Below are positions 8,846 to 18,742 of a stretch of 64,000 nucleotides of DNA, piece after piece. Position numbers and translations under genes: made by a program. Position 1 is the first letter of the stretch. Each line of letters starts with the position of its first letter. This DNA is from S5-A14a sp050908895. GTDB lineage: Bacteria; Bacillota; Clostridia; Peptostreptococcales; Anaerovoracaceae. The notes beneath the pieces were generated by a model. It saw only the letters and a program-made list of their open reading frames with translations. It was not told where the DNA came from and made no database searches. The stretch is taken from the NCBI GenBank assembly GCA_050908895.1, contig CP171222.1, positions 62,001-126,000 of the forward strand, read 5' to 3'.

Positions 8846-11164
8846 TTACTTCCTAACTGCCGTCTTTAAATCTTTGAGGCTTTTCAGTCTCGTTCCAGGA
8901 ACTATATCCTTAGCAGACGATTTCTTCTTATCGCCTCTGCCTCTTTGACTTTTTTTATTTCCCTTGGTGTCTACAGCTAATTTATTTAAGCCTTTCATAG
9001 ATAGACCAATATTATTCTTTTCTTTATCAATGCTGATTATTTTAACTTTTACATTATCTCCTACGGCAACTGCCTCCATAGGGTTTTTAATAAAACTATC
9101 AGAAAGCTGTGATACATGTACAAGACCATCCTGCTTGACACCGATGTCAACAAAAGCTCCGAAATCTACTACATTTCTAACAGTGCCTTCCATTATCATG
9201 CCTTCTGTTAGATCTTCAAAACTCGTCACGTCTTTCCTAAAGATTACTGGAGGTGCGCTATCTCTTGGGTCTCTGCCTGGTTTTTTCAGTTCTCCAATAA
9301 TGTCTAAAAGGGTTGGCTCTCCAACCGCAAGCTCTGTTGCCAGCTTTTCTACCGCCTTCTCTAGTGACTTGGTTCCTGTCTTCTCGAGAATCATTGATTC
9401 CACAGACGGAATACCACCCTGGGCCAGTGAAGTCTTTTGTACATCGAGCATGCTCAAAAGCTCCTCGCATACTTTATAGCTCTCTGGGTGTACCGATGTA
9501 CTATCTAGAGCTTCCTTACCTCCTGCGATTCGCAAAAATCCAGCACATTGCTCAAAAGTCTTGGCACCTAGCTTCTTAACTTTCAAAAGCTGTTTCCTGT
9601 TCTCAAAACTTCCTTCTTCTTCTCTGTATGCCACGATGTTTTTTGCGATTCCCATATTGATTCCTGCAATGTATGAGAGAAGGGACGGTGAAGCGGTGTT
9701 TAAGTCAACTCCTACTCTGTTTACACAATCTTCCACCACATTCCCAAGAGCATTGTCCAGCATGCCCTGGTTAATATCGTGCTGATACTGTCCAACTCCA
9801 ATATGTTTCGGATCAATTTTTACAAGTTCTGCAAGAGGGTCCTGCAAGCGACGTCCTAGGGACATGGCGCCTCTTGTGGTAACATCTAAATCAGGATATT
9901 CTTCAGATGCAAGTTTTGATGCAGAATATACCGATGCACCCGCCTCATTAACTATTGTGTACTGGACATCGTAATCGTGCTTGCCAAGGAAATTAGCCAC
10001 AATCTCTTCTGTCTCTCTTGAGGCTGTCCCGTTACCTATTACAATGATATCTATTGCATACTTTTCAATCATCTTAGCTAAAACCTTCTCGGTTCCGGCA
10101 ATATCATTCTTCGGCTGGGTCGGATAAATTGTTGTATAAGCCAGGAGTTTACCTGTTCTTCCAAGGACTGCCACCTTGCACCCTGTTCTATATCCTGGGT
10201 CGATACTTATAATTCGCTTACCCTTAACCGGAGCTGCCATTAGTAATTTTTCTGTATTTTTTGCGAAAACTTTAACTGCATCTTCCTCTGCTCGTTCTGT
10301 AAGCAGATTCCTTGTTTCACGCTCAACAGATGTGGCGATAAGCCTTTTGTAGCTATCCTCAACAGTTGCTTTTAAAGCCTCCTCAAAGATACTTCCTTCT
10401 GGCTTGATAAATTTTTTCTCTATGGCCTGGGTAATAACCGCTGCATCCATATCAAGCTTAACCTTAAGCTTCTTTTCTTTTTCTCCACGGTTTATTGCTA
10501 AAATTCGATGATTTGGAATGGTTTTTACCGCTTCCGTCTTACCATAATACATGTCGTAGACACCTTTTTCTTCAGGGCCCACACCTTCCGTTGACAAAAT
10601 ACCCGCTCCGTAGGTAAGTTCACGGATTTTCTCAATTAGGTCTGCATCTTCTGCAATTTCTTCTGCTATGATATCACAGGCTCCCTGCAGGGCTTCTTCC
10701 CATGTGTTCACGTCTTTCTCTGGATCCACAAACTCACTAGCAATAGACATTATATCCCCAGTCTTGTCGAGCTGATCTAAGATTCTCCTTGCAAATGGTT
10801 CAAGACCTTTTTCTCTAGCCTTGGAGGCTCTTGTAGCTTTTTTCTTTTTATATGGTTTGTACAGGTCCTCAACTCTTTGCAAAACCTCTGCATCTTCGAT
10901 TTGCTTTCTAAGTTCAGGAGTCAGTTTCTCTTGCTCATCTATAAGGCGAATTACCTCTTCTTTTCTCGCCTGAAGATTTTTAAGATATGTAAGTCGCTCA
11001 TCCAGATCTCGAAGGGTTGTATCGGCAAGCCCTCCTGTAACTTCCTTCCTATACCTTGCTATGAAAGGAATGGTGTTTCCCTCTTCAATTAAGTCTACGG
11101 TTTTTTCAACCTGTAAAAGCTTTAGCTGAAATTCTTTTGCAAGTGTTTGTAGTATCTGTTCCAT
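8846..11164 (-). CDS. tex: Tex-family RNA-binding transcription accessory protein
   Basis: A 772-residue Tex protein of normal length. Tex is a cytoplasmic nucleic-acid-binding protein linked to transcription, stress tolerance and toxin expression. It shows, in order, an N-terminal helical region (IPFIARYRKEVTGGL), a YqgF/RNase-H-like core (SIDPGYRTGCKVAVL, ending with VIGNGTASRETE), helix-hairpin-helix repeats (VGVDLNTASPSLLSYIAGI and the later KKLGAKTFEQCAGFLRI) and a C-terminal S1 domain (GMIMEGTVRNVVDFGAFVDIG). The basic, Lys/Ser-rich tail after the S1 domain is extra. It starts 7 bases after prfB, so the two are probably co-transcribed. Confidence 0.95.
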   Translation of the reverse strand: MEQILQTLAKEFQLKLLQVEKTVDLIEEGNTIPFIARYRKEVTGGLADTTLRDLDERLTYLKNLQARKEEVIRLIDEQEKLTPELRKQIEDAEVLQRVEDLYKPYKKKKATRASKAREKGLEPFARRILDQLDKTGDIMSIASEFVDPEKDVNTWEEALQGACDIIAEEIAEDADLIEKIRELTYGAGILSTEGVGPEEKGVYDMYYGKTEAVKTIPNHRILAINRGEKEKKLKVKLDMDAAVITQAIEKKFIKPEGSIFEEALKATVEDSYKRLIATSVERETRNLLTERAEEDAVKVFAKNTEKLLMAAPVKGKRIISIDPGYRTGCKVAVLGRTGKLLAYTTIYPTQPKNDIAGTEKVLAKMIEKYAIDIIVIGNGTASRETEEIVANFLGKHDYDVQYTIVNEAGASVYSASKLASEEYPDLDVTTRGAMSLGRRLQDPLAELVKIDPKHIGVGQYQHDINQGMLDNALGNVVEDCVNRVGVDLNTASPSLLSYIAGINMGIAKNIVAYREEEGSFENRKQLLKVKKLGAKTFEQCAGFLRIAGGKEALDSTSVHPESYKVCEELLSMLDVQKTSLAQGGIPSVESMILEKTGTKSLEKAVEKLATELAVGEPTLLDIIGELKKPGRDPRDSAPPVIFRKDVTSFEDLTEGMIMEGTVRNVVDFGAFVDIGVKQDGLVHVSQLSDSFIKNPMEAVAVGDNVKVKIISIDKEKNNIGLSMKGLNKLAVDTKGNKKSQRGRGDKKKSSAKDIVPGTRLKSLKDLKTAVRK

Positions 11165-11171
11165 GATTATA

Positions 11172-12281
11172 TTAGTCCTCTTTTTGTTTTAATTTTTCTT
11201 TAATAAAATAGTTGATGTCTCCATCCATTACTTTCGATATGTTTCCCATTTCAGCACCTGTCCTATGGTCTTTTACCATAGTGTAGGGTTGGAATACATA
11301 AGATCTTATCTGGCTGCCCCATGTAATCAAGTTGAAGTCTCCTTGCAATTCCTTCATATCTTCTTTGTGTTGCTCTTTTGCTAATTCCACAAGTCTAGAC
11401 TTAAGGATTCTCATTGCCACATCTCTATTTTGATGTTGGCTTCTCTCATTTTGGCAGGTGACAACAATACCTGTAGGAATGTGTGTTATCCTGATAGCCG
11501 AATCTGTTTTGTTGACATGCTGGCCTCCGGCGCCACTACTTCTGAAAGTGTCTACTCTGATGTCTTCCGAATCGATTTCCACATCTACATCGTTATCAAC
11601 CTCCGGCATAACTAGAACCGCAGCAAAACTGGTTTGTCTTTTCCCTGCTGCATTGAAGGGAGAAATCCTAACAAGTCTATGAGTTCCTTTCTCATTTTTT
11701 AAATATCCATAGGCATTTTCACCCTCGACTATGACAGTTGCACTTTTTATTCCAGCCTCTGTGTCATCTTGATAATCGACCACGGTTGTCTTAAACCCGT
11801 TGGACTCAGCCCATCTCAGATACATCCTAAGAAGCATAGCTGCCCAGTCCATGGCATCGACGCCCCCTGTTCCAGCATGAATGGATAATATGGCATTGTT
11901 ATTATCATACTCACCATCAAGGAGAGTCTCAAGAGTAAGTTTCTCAAGGATTTCATTCACATCCTCAAAAGTTTTAATAATTGAATCTATAGCATCTTCA
12001 TCTTCCAATTCTAACGTCATTTCAATTAGTTCCGGCAAATCGTTTAATTCCGATTCAGCTTTTTCGAAGGCTCCGATCCTATCTTCGAGAAATTTTTTCT
12101 TTTTTAGAATTTCTTGAGCTCTACCTTGGTTCTCCCAAAAGCCTCCGTCTAAGGTTTCCTTATCCAATCGGCTTATTTCTTCCTTAAGTTTTTCCGGTTC
12201 TAAAAATTGCCCCACCTCCTGAAATTTCTCCCGGACTACAGGTATATTTTGCTTAATATTGTCAAGCTCAATTGAGTTCAT
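11172..12281 (-). CDS. prfB: Peptide chain release factor 2, no programmed frameshift
   Basis: A 369-residue RF2 that ends translation at UGA/UAA codons. RF2-type specificity is shown by RISPFNAAGKRQTSF (SPF tripeptide motif). The GGQ peptidyl-hydrolysis motif is in SSGAGGQHVNKTDSA. Most bacterial prfB genes carry an in-frame UGA near codon 25 that needs a +1 frameshift. This gene is one continuous frame: the equivalent site reads CAG GAG GTG GGG CAA TTT TTA GAA. The internal Shine-Dalgarno-like AGGAGGTGGGG (12220-12210) is still there. Feedback control by RF2 level should therefore be absent. It follows secA by 83 bases and precedes tex. Confidence 0.96.
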   Translation of the reverse strand: MNSIELDNIKQNIPVVREKFQEVGQFLEPEKLKEEISRLDKETLDGGFWENQGRAQEILKKKKFLEDRIGAFEKAESELNDLPELIEMTLELEDEDAIDSIIKTFEDVNEILEKLTLETLLDGEYDNNNAILSIHAGTGGVDAMDWAAMLLRMYLRWAESNGFKTTVVDYQDDTEAGIKSATVIVEGENAYGYLKNEKGTHRLVRISPFNAAGKRQTSFAAVLVMPEVDNDVDVEIDSEDIRVDTFRSSGAGGQHVNKTDSAIRITHIPTGIVVTCQNERSQHQNRDVAMRILKSRLVELAKEQHKEDMKELQGDFNLITWGSQIRSYVFQPYTMVKDHRTGAEMGNISKVMDGDINYFIKEKLKQKED

Positions 12282-12364
12282 AAAAGCTATCTCCTTAATA
12301 TAAATAATTTACTCGAATAGTACCTTGCTTACCATCTTGTGCTCCGTCGGTCACGCAATAATTA

Positions 12365-15076
12365 CTATCTACCACAGCAATTCTTATATTTCTTACCGGA
12401 TCCGCAAGGACACATATCATTTCTTCCTACCTTTGGTGCATCCCTTCTCACAGGAGCTGGTTTACTTGTCTCAGAAGCTTTCGCATCCTCATCCTGATAC
12501 TCTTGTTTCACTTCGTGAGCAGATTTAACAGCCGACTTTCTGATAGATTCAGTTTCAACTGTTACATTACAACAGAACTTAACTGTTTGATCTTTAATCT
12601 CTGCAATCATCTGCTCAAACATATCAAATCCTTCATTGGAATATGCTGCAGCCGGATCCTGCTGCCCGATTCCACGAAGACCTATACCGGTCTTAAGCTG
12701 ATCCATAGCATCTATATGGTCCATCCACATGTTATCTACAACTCTTAGAAGAATCATTCTTTCAACAGCACGCATTTTATCAGTGCCAACTTCCTCTTCT
12801 TTTTCCTGGTAGATATCATCAAACTCTTTATAAAGTTCTTCCTTCAATCCGTCTGCATCTAATACGCTTATCTCTTCGTCACTTAGATTTAAAGATCCTC
12901 TGAATTTCTCCGTAATCCTCATGAGGTTTTTCTCAAGAGTTTGTAGATCCCATTCTTCCGGGTACCTTGATGTGAGGGTAATAGGTGTTACAGTTTCATC
13001 GATAAGTTCATGAGCCATATCCAAGATATATTCTTTCATGTTTTCATCGAACAAAACACGTTTCCTCTGATCGTATATTATCTCTCTCTGCTTATTCATG
13101 ACATTGTCATATTGCAGGACATATTTTCTTATGCCAAAGTTCTTTGTTTCGACTTTTTTCTGAGCACTTTCTATAGTTCTAGAAAGCATCTTTGCTTCAA
13201 TAGCTTCATCATCTTCTAATCCAACCTTATTTACAATAGCCTGCATTCTTTCTCCACCGAAGAGTCTCATCAGCTCATCTTCCAAAGAAATGTAGAATTG
13301 AGTTTCACCCGGATCCCCCTGACGTCCGGCACGACCTCTAAGCTGATTATCAATACGTCTTGATTCATGCCTTTCTGTACCGATGATTACAAGCCCGCCT
13401 AGACTAACCACTTTTTCATGCTCAGGCTGTCTTTCCGCCTTAAATCTTTCCAAATACTTATTGTATTTATCCCTAGCATCATTTAGCTCTTTATTGTCCG
13501 TTTTTGTGAAACTTGTCGCAAAAGAGATTGCTTCATCGCTATATCCATCTTTTCTCATAGCTTTCTTTGCTTCAAACTCCGGATTACCTCCAAGAATAAT
13601 GTCAGTACCTCTACCAGCCATATTAGTTGCGATAGTAACTGCTCCTTCGCGGCCTGCCTCCGCAACAATTTCTGCTTCTCTGTCATGCTGTTTTGCGTTA
13701 AGAACGTTATGCTTTACACCTCTTTTGTTTAGAAGTTGACTCAAAAGCTCTGACTTTTCAATAGATATTGTACCTACAAGAACCGGCTGACCAGTCTTGT
13801 GTACCTCAGCGACTCTATCTGCTATGGCTTTAAATTTACCGGCTTCTGTTTTGTATATCGAGTCATCTAAATCGATTCTGGCAACAGGTCTGTTAGTTGG
13901 TATGGTCACAACGTCCATGTTATAGATTTCTCTAAACTCTTCTTCTTCTGTCTTAGCTGTACCGGTCATGCCTGCTAACTTTTGGTATGTTCTAAAGTAA
14001 TTTTGAAGAGTAATGGTTGCTAAAGTTTTAGATTCACTTTGGACATTTACTCTTTCCTTTGCTTCTATTGCCTGATGGAGACCATTGCTAAATCTACGGC
14101 CGAACATAAGTCTTCCTGTAAATTCATCAACAATTATCACTTCTCCGTCTTTTACTATATAATCCACATCTTTTTCCATAATGGTGTAAGCTTTTAAAGC
14201 CTGAAGCACATGGTGGTTAATTTCCATGTTCTCAGGGTCGCCGAAGTTTTCTATATTGAAAAACCCCTCCGCCTTGCTTACACCTTCGTCGGTTAAAGAA
14301 ACCTGTTTGTCCTTTTCTTCCAACGTGAAATCGGCTTCTATTTTAAGCCCAGAAACAAATCTATCAGCTTTGATATACATATCACTCGATTCATCTCCTT
14401 CTCCGGAAATAATCAAAGGAGTTCTTGCCTCGTCAATTAAAATAGAGTCCACCTCGTCAATGATTGCAAAGTTAAGTTCTCTCTGAACCATATCATCTCT
14501 GTATATAACCATGTTATCTCTTAGATAATCAAAACCGAATTCATTATTAGTTCCATAAGTTATATCACTTCTATAAGCCTTATGCCTTTCTTCCGGAGTA
14601 ACATCATGAATAACGCAACCCACACTAAGACCAAGGAAATTATATAGCTTTCCCATCCATTCAGCATCACGTTTTGCCAGATAATCGTTGACAGTAATTA
14701 CGTGAACACCCTTTCCGGCAAGAGCATTAAGATAAGTTGGCAAAGTAGCCACGAGAGTCTTACCCTCACCGGTTTTCATTTCTGCAATTCTTCCCTGATG
14801 CAAAACTATACCGCCAATAAGTTGGACTCTAAAGTGTTTCATTCCAAGACTTCTGACAGCAGCTTCCCTACAAACGGCAAAGGCTTCAACTAATATATCA
14901 TCCAGTGTTTCCCCTTTTTCCAATCTCTGCTTGAATTCTACAGTCTTATCTCTAAGCTGATCATCACTAAGTGCACTAATTTCTTTATCTAGTGCCTCTA
15001 TTTGGTCCGCAATTTTGCTAATTTTTTTTACTTCTTTTTCGTTTAAATCTCCAAAAATCTTTTCTAACAGTCCCAT
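12365..15076 (-). CDS. secA: Preprotein translocase ATPase SecA
   Basis: A 903-residue SecA, the motor that drives unfolded preproteins through SecYEG. Visible are MGLLEKIFGD at the start, Walker A in EMKTGEGKTLVATLP, DEVDSIL (Walker B), MTGTAKTEEEEF, the NMAGRGTDIILGG motif and RIDNQLRGRAGRQGDPG. The C-terminal zinc-binding SEC-C tail CPCGSGKKYKNCC binds SecB or ribosomes in other species. Length and domain order are normal. The GGAGGA ribosome-binding site sits directly before the ATG. Upstream by 33 bases is the CNNM/CorC gene, downstream is prfB. Confidence 0.98.
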   Translation of the reverse strand: MGLLEKIFGDLNEKEVKKISKIADQIEALDKEISALSDDQLRDKTVEFKQRLEKGETLDDILVEAFAVCREAAVRSLGMKHFRVQLIGGIVLHQGRIAEMKTGEGKTLVATLPTYLNALAGKGVHVITVNDYLAKRDAEWMGKLYNFLGLSVGCVIHDVTPEERHKAYRSDITYGTNNEFGFDYLRDNMVIYRDDMVQRELNFAIIDEVDSILIDEARTPLIISGEGDESSDMYIKADRFVSGLKIEADFTLEEKDKQVSLTDEGVSKAEGFFNIENFGDPENMEINHHVLQALKAYTIMEKDVDYIVKDGEVIIVDEFTGRLMFGRRFSNGLHQAIEAKERVNVQSESKTLATITLQNYFRTYQKLAGMTGTAKTEEEEFREIYNMDVVTIPTNRPVARIDLDDSIYKTEAGKFKAIADRVAEVHKTGQPVLVGTISIEKSELLSQLLNKRGVKHNVLNAKQHDREAEIVAEAGREGAVTIATNMAGRGTDIILGGNPEFEAKKAMRKDGYSDEAISFATSFTKTDNKELNDARDKYNKYLERFKAERQPEHEKVVSLGGLVIIGTERHESRRIDNQLRGRAGRQGDPGETQFYISLEDELMRLFGGERMQAIVNKVGLEDDEAIEAKMLSRTIESAQKKVETKNFGIRKYVLQYDNVMNKQREIIYDQRKRVLFDENMKEYILDMAHELIDETVTPITLTSRYPEEWDLQTLEKNLMRITEKFRGSLNLSDEEISVLDADGLKEELYKEFDDIYQEKEEEVGTDKMRAVERMILLRVVDNMWMDHIDAMDQLKTGIGLRGIGQQDPAAAYSNEGFDMFEQMIAEIKDQTVKFCCNVTVETESIRKSAVKSAHEVKQEYQDEDAKASETSKPAPVRRDAPKVGRNDMCPCGSGKKYKNCCGR

Positions 15077-15109
15077 TTGTCCTCCTCAAAACACATAATC
15101 TCAATAGTT

Positions 15110-16381
15110 CTAATTATCAAATTCTTCTTTATTTTCAACTTTTAAATTAATTTCTATAGCTTTTTTATCATCAGCCTTAGTTACCTTGCCTTTAAATATC
15201 TTTTCATCAGTTTCATAGAAAAATTCATCCCCCGCAACCGGAAGCTTATCCAGCTGTAAAACGACCCAACCGTTAACCGTATTCACATCCAGCTTGGGCT
15301 CTTGAGCAAAATAAGCAAACACCTTTTCAACATTAGCATTGCACATTACTCTATAGCTTCCATCTTGAAGGAGTGTAATATCCGAGGATTCTACCTCATC
15401 ATGTTCGTCATAAATATCACCAATCAGCTCTTCTATAATGTCCTCCATGGTTACAAGTCCTGCTGTTCCTCCATATTCATCCACAATTATAGCCATATGA
15501 GATTTATTTACCTGCAGTCTCTTCAACAAAACCGCCGCTTTCATAGATCCGGCCACATATACAACCGGTTTTATAAAATCGGAGATAGTCTTCTTCGTAC
15601 CATCAATGTAGTTATGAAAATCCTTCTGGTTTAAAACTCCCAAAATTCTGTCCAAATCACCATCATATACCGGCACCCTGGAAAACCCTGTCTCCGCAAA
15701 TATCTTGGCAGCATCCTTTTTTGTTGAATCTACATCAATCGCCACAATATCAACTCTTGGTGTTATAACATCCCAAGCTTCCAGATCATTGAATTCTATG
15801 GCATTCTGTATTAACTCGCTCTGATCAGCTTCTATCCTGCCCTCAGTCTCAGCTTCTTCTACCATCGTAAGTATTTCTTCTTCTGTAATTCCATCATCCC
15901 CGGAAATTCTGAACATTTTAGATAATATTATTTTCCACTTTCCAAAAATCCAATTTAACGGTGCAAATAAAAGCATAAAAAGTTCAATCAAAGTAGTGCT
16001 AAATATTGCTACTTTCTCAGGTGCTTCCTTAGCTAAACTCTTTGGTGAAATTTCACCCAAAATCAGCACGACAACTGTAGTTGCTACCGTTGAAATTGTT
16101 GCACCGTACGCACCATAAAGCTTTATAAACAAGACCGTTGCAGTTGCAGTAAGAGCTATATTTACTAGATTGTTTCCTATCAAAATAGTCGACAATAACT
16201 TCCCGTAATTTTCTGCCAAATGTAAAGTTCTTTTTGCCTTGATATCACCATCGTTTGCACGATTTTTCAGTCTTACACGATTCAGTGAAGTAAAAGCTGT
16301 CTCTGTAGCCGAAAAGAAAGCTGAAAAAATTAGAAATATGATTATCAAGATTATTGGAGTAATCAATCCATGACTATCCAT
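15110..16381 (-). CDS. CNNM/CorC-family membrane protein (DUF21-CBS-CorC_HlyC)
   Basis: A 423-residue membrane protein of the HlyC/CorC (CNNM) group, linked in other bacteria to magnesium/cobalt efflux. The N-terminal DUF21 domain (about 1-180) has several membrane helices, with SAFFSATETAFTSLN after the first. Two CBS domains follow (VITPRVDIVAIDVD onward and VVYVAGSMKAAVLLK onward, ending VDEYGGTAGLVTMEDIIEELIGDIYDEHD). A C-terminal transporter-associated CorC_HlyC domain (about 335-415) completes it. It heads the minus-strand run ahead of secA. The start at 16381 has AGGAGGAT upstream. The transported ion is inferred from the family only. Confidence 0.92.
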   Translation of the reverse strand: MDSHGLITPIILIIIFLIFSAFFSATETAFTSLNRVRLKNRANDGDIKAKRTLHLAENYGKLLSTILIGNNLVNIALTATATVLFIKLYGAYGATISTVATTVVVLILGEISPKSLAKEAPEKVAIFSTTLIELFMLLFAPLNWIFGKWKIILSKMFRISGDDGITEEEILTMVEEAETEGRIEADQSELIQNAIEFNDLEAWDVITPRVDIVAIDVDSTKKDAAKIFAETGFSRVPVYDGDLDRILGVLNQKDFHNYIDGTKKTISDFIKPVVYVAGSMKAAVLLKRLQVNKSHMAIIVDEYGGTAGLVTMEDIIEELIGDIYDEHDEVESSDITLLQDGSYRVMCNANVEKVFAYFAQEPKLDVNTVNGWVVLQLDKLPVAGDEFFYETDEKIFKGKVTKADDKKAIEINLKVENKEEFDN

Positions 16382-16533
16382 AATTTAAATATCCTCCTCA
16401 ACTAGGGTTTCATACCCTATATACATAAAAATAGTTTTAACCAATTTACTATTGTATCACAAAATAGGCGAAAATAGAATAAATCCCTCAAGAATTGTTT
16501 GATATCCAACGGGCTAAATATATCCCTAGAAAT

Positions 16534-16562
16534 TTGCATTTTTTCATCTGAAGTGATAAAAT
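16534..16562 (+). promoter_or_regulatory. htrA promoter
   Basis: TTGCAT, a 17-base spacer, then TAAAAT, with AAGGAGG 16 bases later and the htrA ATG at 16591. The predicted leader is only about 20 nt. No CIRCE or other heat-shock operator is visible. Confidence 0.6.
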
Positions 16563-16590
16563 TTTAAAAATCAAAAAGGAGGTATTTTGT

Positions 16591-17958
16591 ATGTCATATT
16601 TTGATGAAGAAAAAAAAGACGAAGCCCCTAGTCAGGGTACAAATATTGTCGATGAAGCTAATAATTACAATGAAGACAGTGGCTCGTTTAGAAAAGAAAG
16701 TCTCGATGAAAACAACCTTACAGAAGATGAGTTCACAACCGAAGACTTCGCCGCTGCTGACCAGTATTTTGCTACTGCAGAGGCCCACGAAGAGAAGAAA
16801 GGACGTTATGTATGGCCAGAAGATCCTACATATGTTAATGATATGCGTTTCGCAGATGATAGTAAATACATCTCCCGCAGGTCCTTTGCAGTATGGCTAA
16901 TCGTGGCCATGTTTACAACCGCACTTTTAACCTCGTTAGTAAGTGGGATTTTACTTCCGATTTTAAGAAATGCCGGATTCGATACAGAAAGAGTTTCCCC
17001 CACAACCTATTCTATAGAGAAAAGTGCAAAGAGCCCAATTTCAGCCGAAGAAATTATTGCCAAAAACTCACCTTCAGTTGTCGAAATTCGAACAGAAGAG
17101 GTTGCTAGAGACATTTACTTAAATAACTACATTAAGCAAGGTGCAGGAAGTGGTGTAGTAATAAGTAAGGACGGATATATCGTGACCAATAATCACGTTA
17201 TAGCAGGTGCACAAAAGATTACAGTTACACTAAAAAATCAAAAAAGCTATAATGCCGTTCTAGTCGGTACAGATCCCGAAACCGATTTAGCTGTTTTAAA
17301 AATAAATGCTACAGGACTAAAGGTAGCCACACTAGGTGATAGCACTAAACTTGCCATGGGTCAATTTGTTATTGCAATCGGAAATCCTTTAGGTCAATTG
17401 GGCGGTTCTGCCACAGGCGGAATCATAAGTGCTACCAATAGGAGAATATCTCTTAACGGAAAAGAAATGGAATTAATTCAGACAGACGCCTCTATAAATC
17501 CCGGAAATTCCGGTGGTGGCCTTTTTGATAATTTCGGTAATCTAGTCGGTGTTGTAGTAGCCAAATCCGCCGGCACTAATGTTGAAGGAATAGGATTCGC
17601 CATACCAATGGAAAAGGCCAAACCTATTATTGAATCTCTAATTAAAGATGGTAAATTACCTTCTAAACCTAAAGTTGGCATTATGATTGCTAATGTTGTA
17701 GATTCATCCATGGCAAAGGAAATGAACGTCCCAAAACCAGGCGTTTATGTAGCTCAGATTTTAAATAAATCCGCTTCTGAGGCAGGTATCAAGAAAGGCG
17801 ATAGACTTGTTTCCATTGACGGTAAGAAAGTTCAAGAAAGCCGAGACTTTATTAAGGAAGTGGAAAGCCACAAGGTAGGTGAAAAGGTAAAACTTATTGT
17901 TGAGAGAGACAATAAAGAATTAGAGTTAAATGTTACGTTAGGTGAACCCACTCAATAA
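16591..17958 (+). CDS. htrA: HtrA/DegP-like membrane-anchored serine protease
   Basis: A 455-residue quality-control protease. A very acidic cytoplasmic N-terminus (about 1-100) is followed by one transmembrane helix (FAVWLIVAMFTTALLTSLV, about 107-130). Then comes an extracytoplasmic trypsin-like domain with the full triad: His202 in NNHVI, Asp232 in DPETDLAVL, Ser307 in GNSGGG. A single C-terminal PDZ domain (about 350-450, KPGVYVAQILNKSASEAGIKKGDRLVSIDG) ends the protein. It should degrade misfolded proteins at the outer membrane face. GGAGG lies just before the ATG. It stands alone and divergent from the CNNM/CorC gene. Confidence 0.95.
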   Translation: MSYFDEEKKDEAPSQGTNIVDEANNYNEDSGSFRKESLDENNLTEDEFTTEDFAAADQYFATAEAHEEKKGRYVWPEDPTYVNDMRFADDSKYISRRSFAVWLIVAMFTTALLTSLVSGILLPILRNAGFDTERVSPTTYSIEKSAKSPISAEEIIAKNSPSVVEIRTEEVARDIYLNNYIKQGAGSGVVISKDGYIVTNNHVIAGAQKITVTLKNQKSYNAVLVGTDPETDLAVLKINATGLKVATLGDSTKLAMGQFVIAIGNPLGQLGGSATGGIISATNRRISLNGKEMELIQTDASINPGNSGGGLFDNFGNLVGVVVAKSAGTNVEGIGFAIPMEKAKPIIESLIKDGKLPSKPKVGIMIANVVDSSMAKEMNVPKPGVYVAQILNKSASEAGIKKGDRLVSIDGKKVQESRDFIKEVESHKVGEKVKLIVERDNKELELNVTLGEPTQ

Positions 17959-18030
17959 TTCGTGGATTTTAACCATCGACTGGTAGCATGCGTATAATTG
18001 AATCAAAAGAGAGTGCTTGGATAAGAAATA

Positions 18031-18711
18031 GAGAGTGTGAGAAAAAGTCTGTAAATTAAAATTAAGCCTTCTATGGTAAAATATAAATATCATAGGAGGC
18101 TATTTTTATGGCAAAGAAAAAAGACGTATACCACGTAAAACTCCTAACAGAGGGAAAGAAGGATATCATTGCATCTCTAATTGATGAATATGATATTGAA
18201 ACAGCAGATGATATCCAGGATATAGAAGACTGGCAGAATAGACCTCTTGATGAAATATATCCAATCCTTTTTATTGATACTGTACACTTTTCAGTTAGAG
18301 ATGATAACATAATCAGAAAGCTAGCTGCATATGTAATTATGGGAATTAATTGTGATGGAATGAAAGAGGTAATAAGCCTTGAAATATGTTTCTCACAAGG
18401 GTATGAAAGAGTTTGCAGGGGATTTAAAGAAAATATATCTTGCAGCTGATGAGTCGAACAATTAGATAAAGTCACAGAGAAATGGAATTCTAAATATCCT
18501 AATTCTATGAAGAGTTGGCACAATAACTGGGATGTTTTATCACCAATCTTTAAATTCTCAGCAGATGTTAGAAAGATAATATATACAACAAATGCGATAG
18601 AAAGCTTAAATAGCACATACAAGAAACTTAACAGGCAGAGAACGGTGTTTCCAAGCGATAAGGCACTGCTTAAGTCACTTTACTTGTCTACACTTCAAGC
18701 CACTCTCTTTT
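18031..18711 (+). pseudogene. Decayed IS256-family transposase
   Basis: This is a remnant of a mutator-type (IS256) transposase with at least three lesions. The left end GAGAGTGTGAGAAAAAGTC (18031) resembles IS256-group ends, and AGGAGG precedes the ATG at 18108. The N-terminal part (LLTEGKKDIIASLIDEYDI) jumps straight from TADDIQ to DIEDWQNRPLDEIYPILFID, an in-frame deletion of roughly 150 residues. Family sequence continues to MKEVISLEI, then jumps with a frame change to MKEFAGDLKKIYLAADE. After another shift it resumes at TEKWNSKYPNSMKSW and runs through VIYTTNAIESLN-like sequence to LYLSTLQAT, where it stops. The catalytic middle and the right end are gone, so it cannot transpose. Confidence 0.88.
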
Positions 18712-18742
18712 TTAAATTAGTCTTTATTTCCGTTTTATTAAT

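Noticed and set aside
8964..9479. 171-codon plus-strand open frame
   Set aside because: Ser/Thr-rich shadow of the tex gene; no ribosome-binding site.
18071..18622. 183-codon minus-strand open frame
   Set aside because: It lies opposite the IS256 transposase remnant and has no family pattern; the plus-strand fragments are clearly recognisable.
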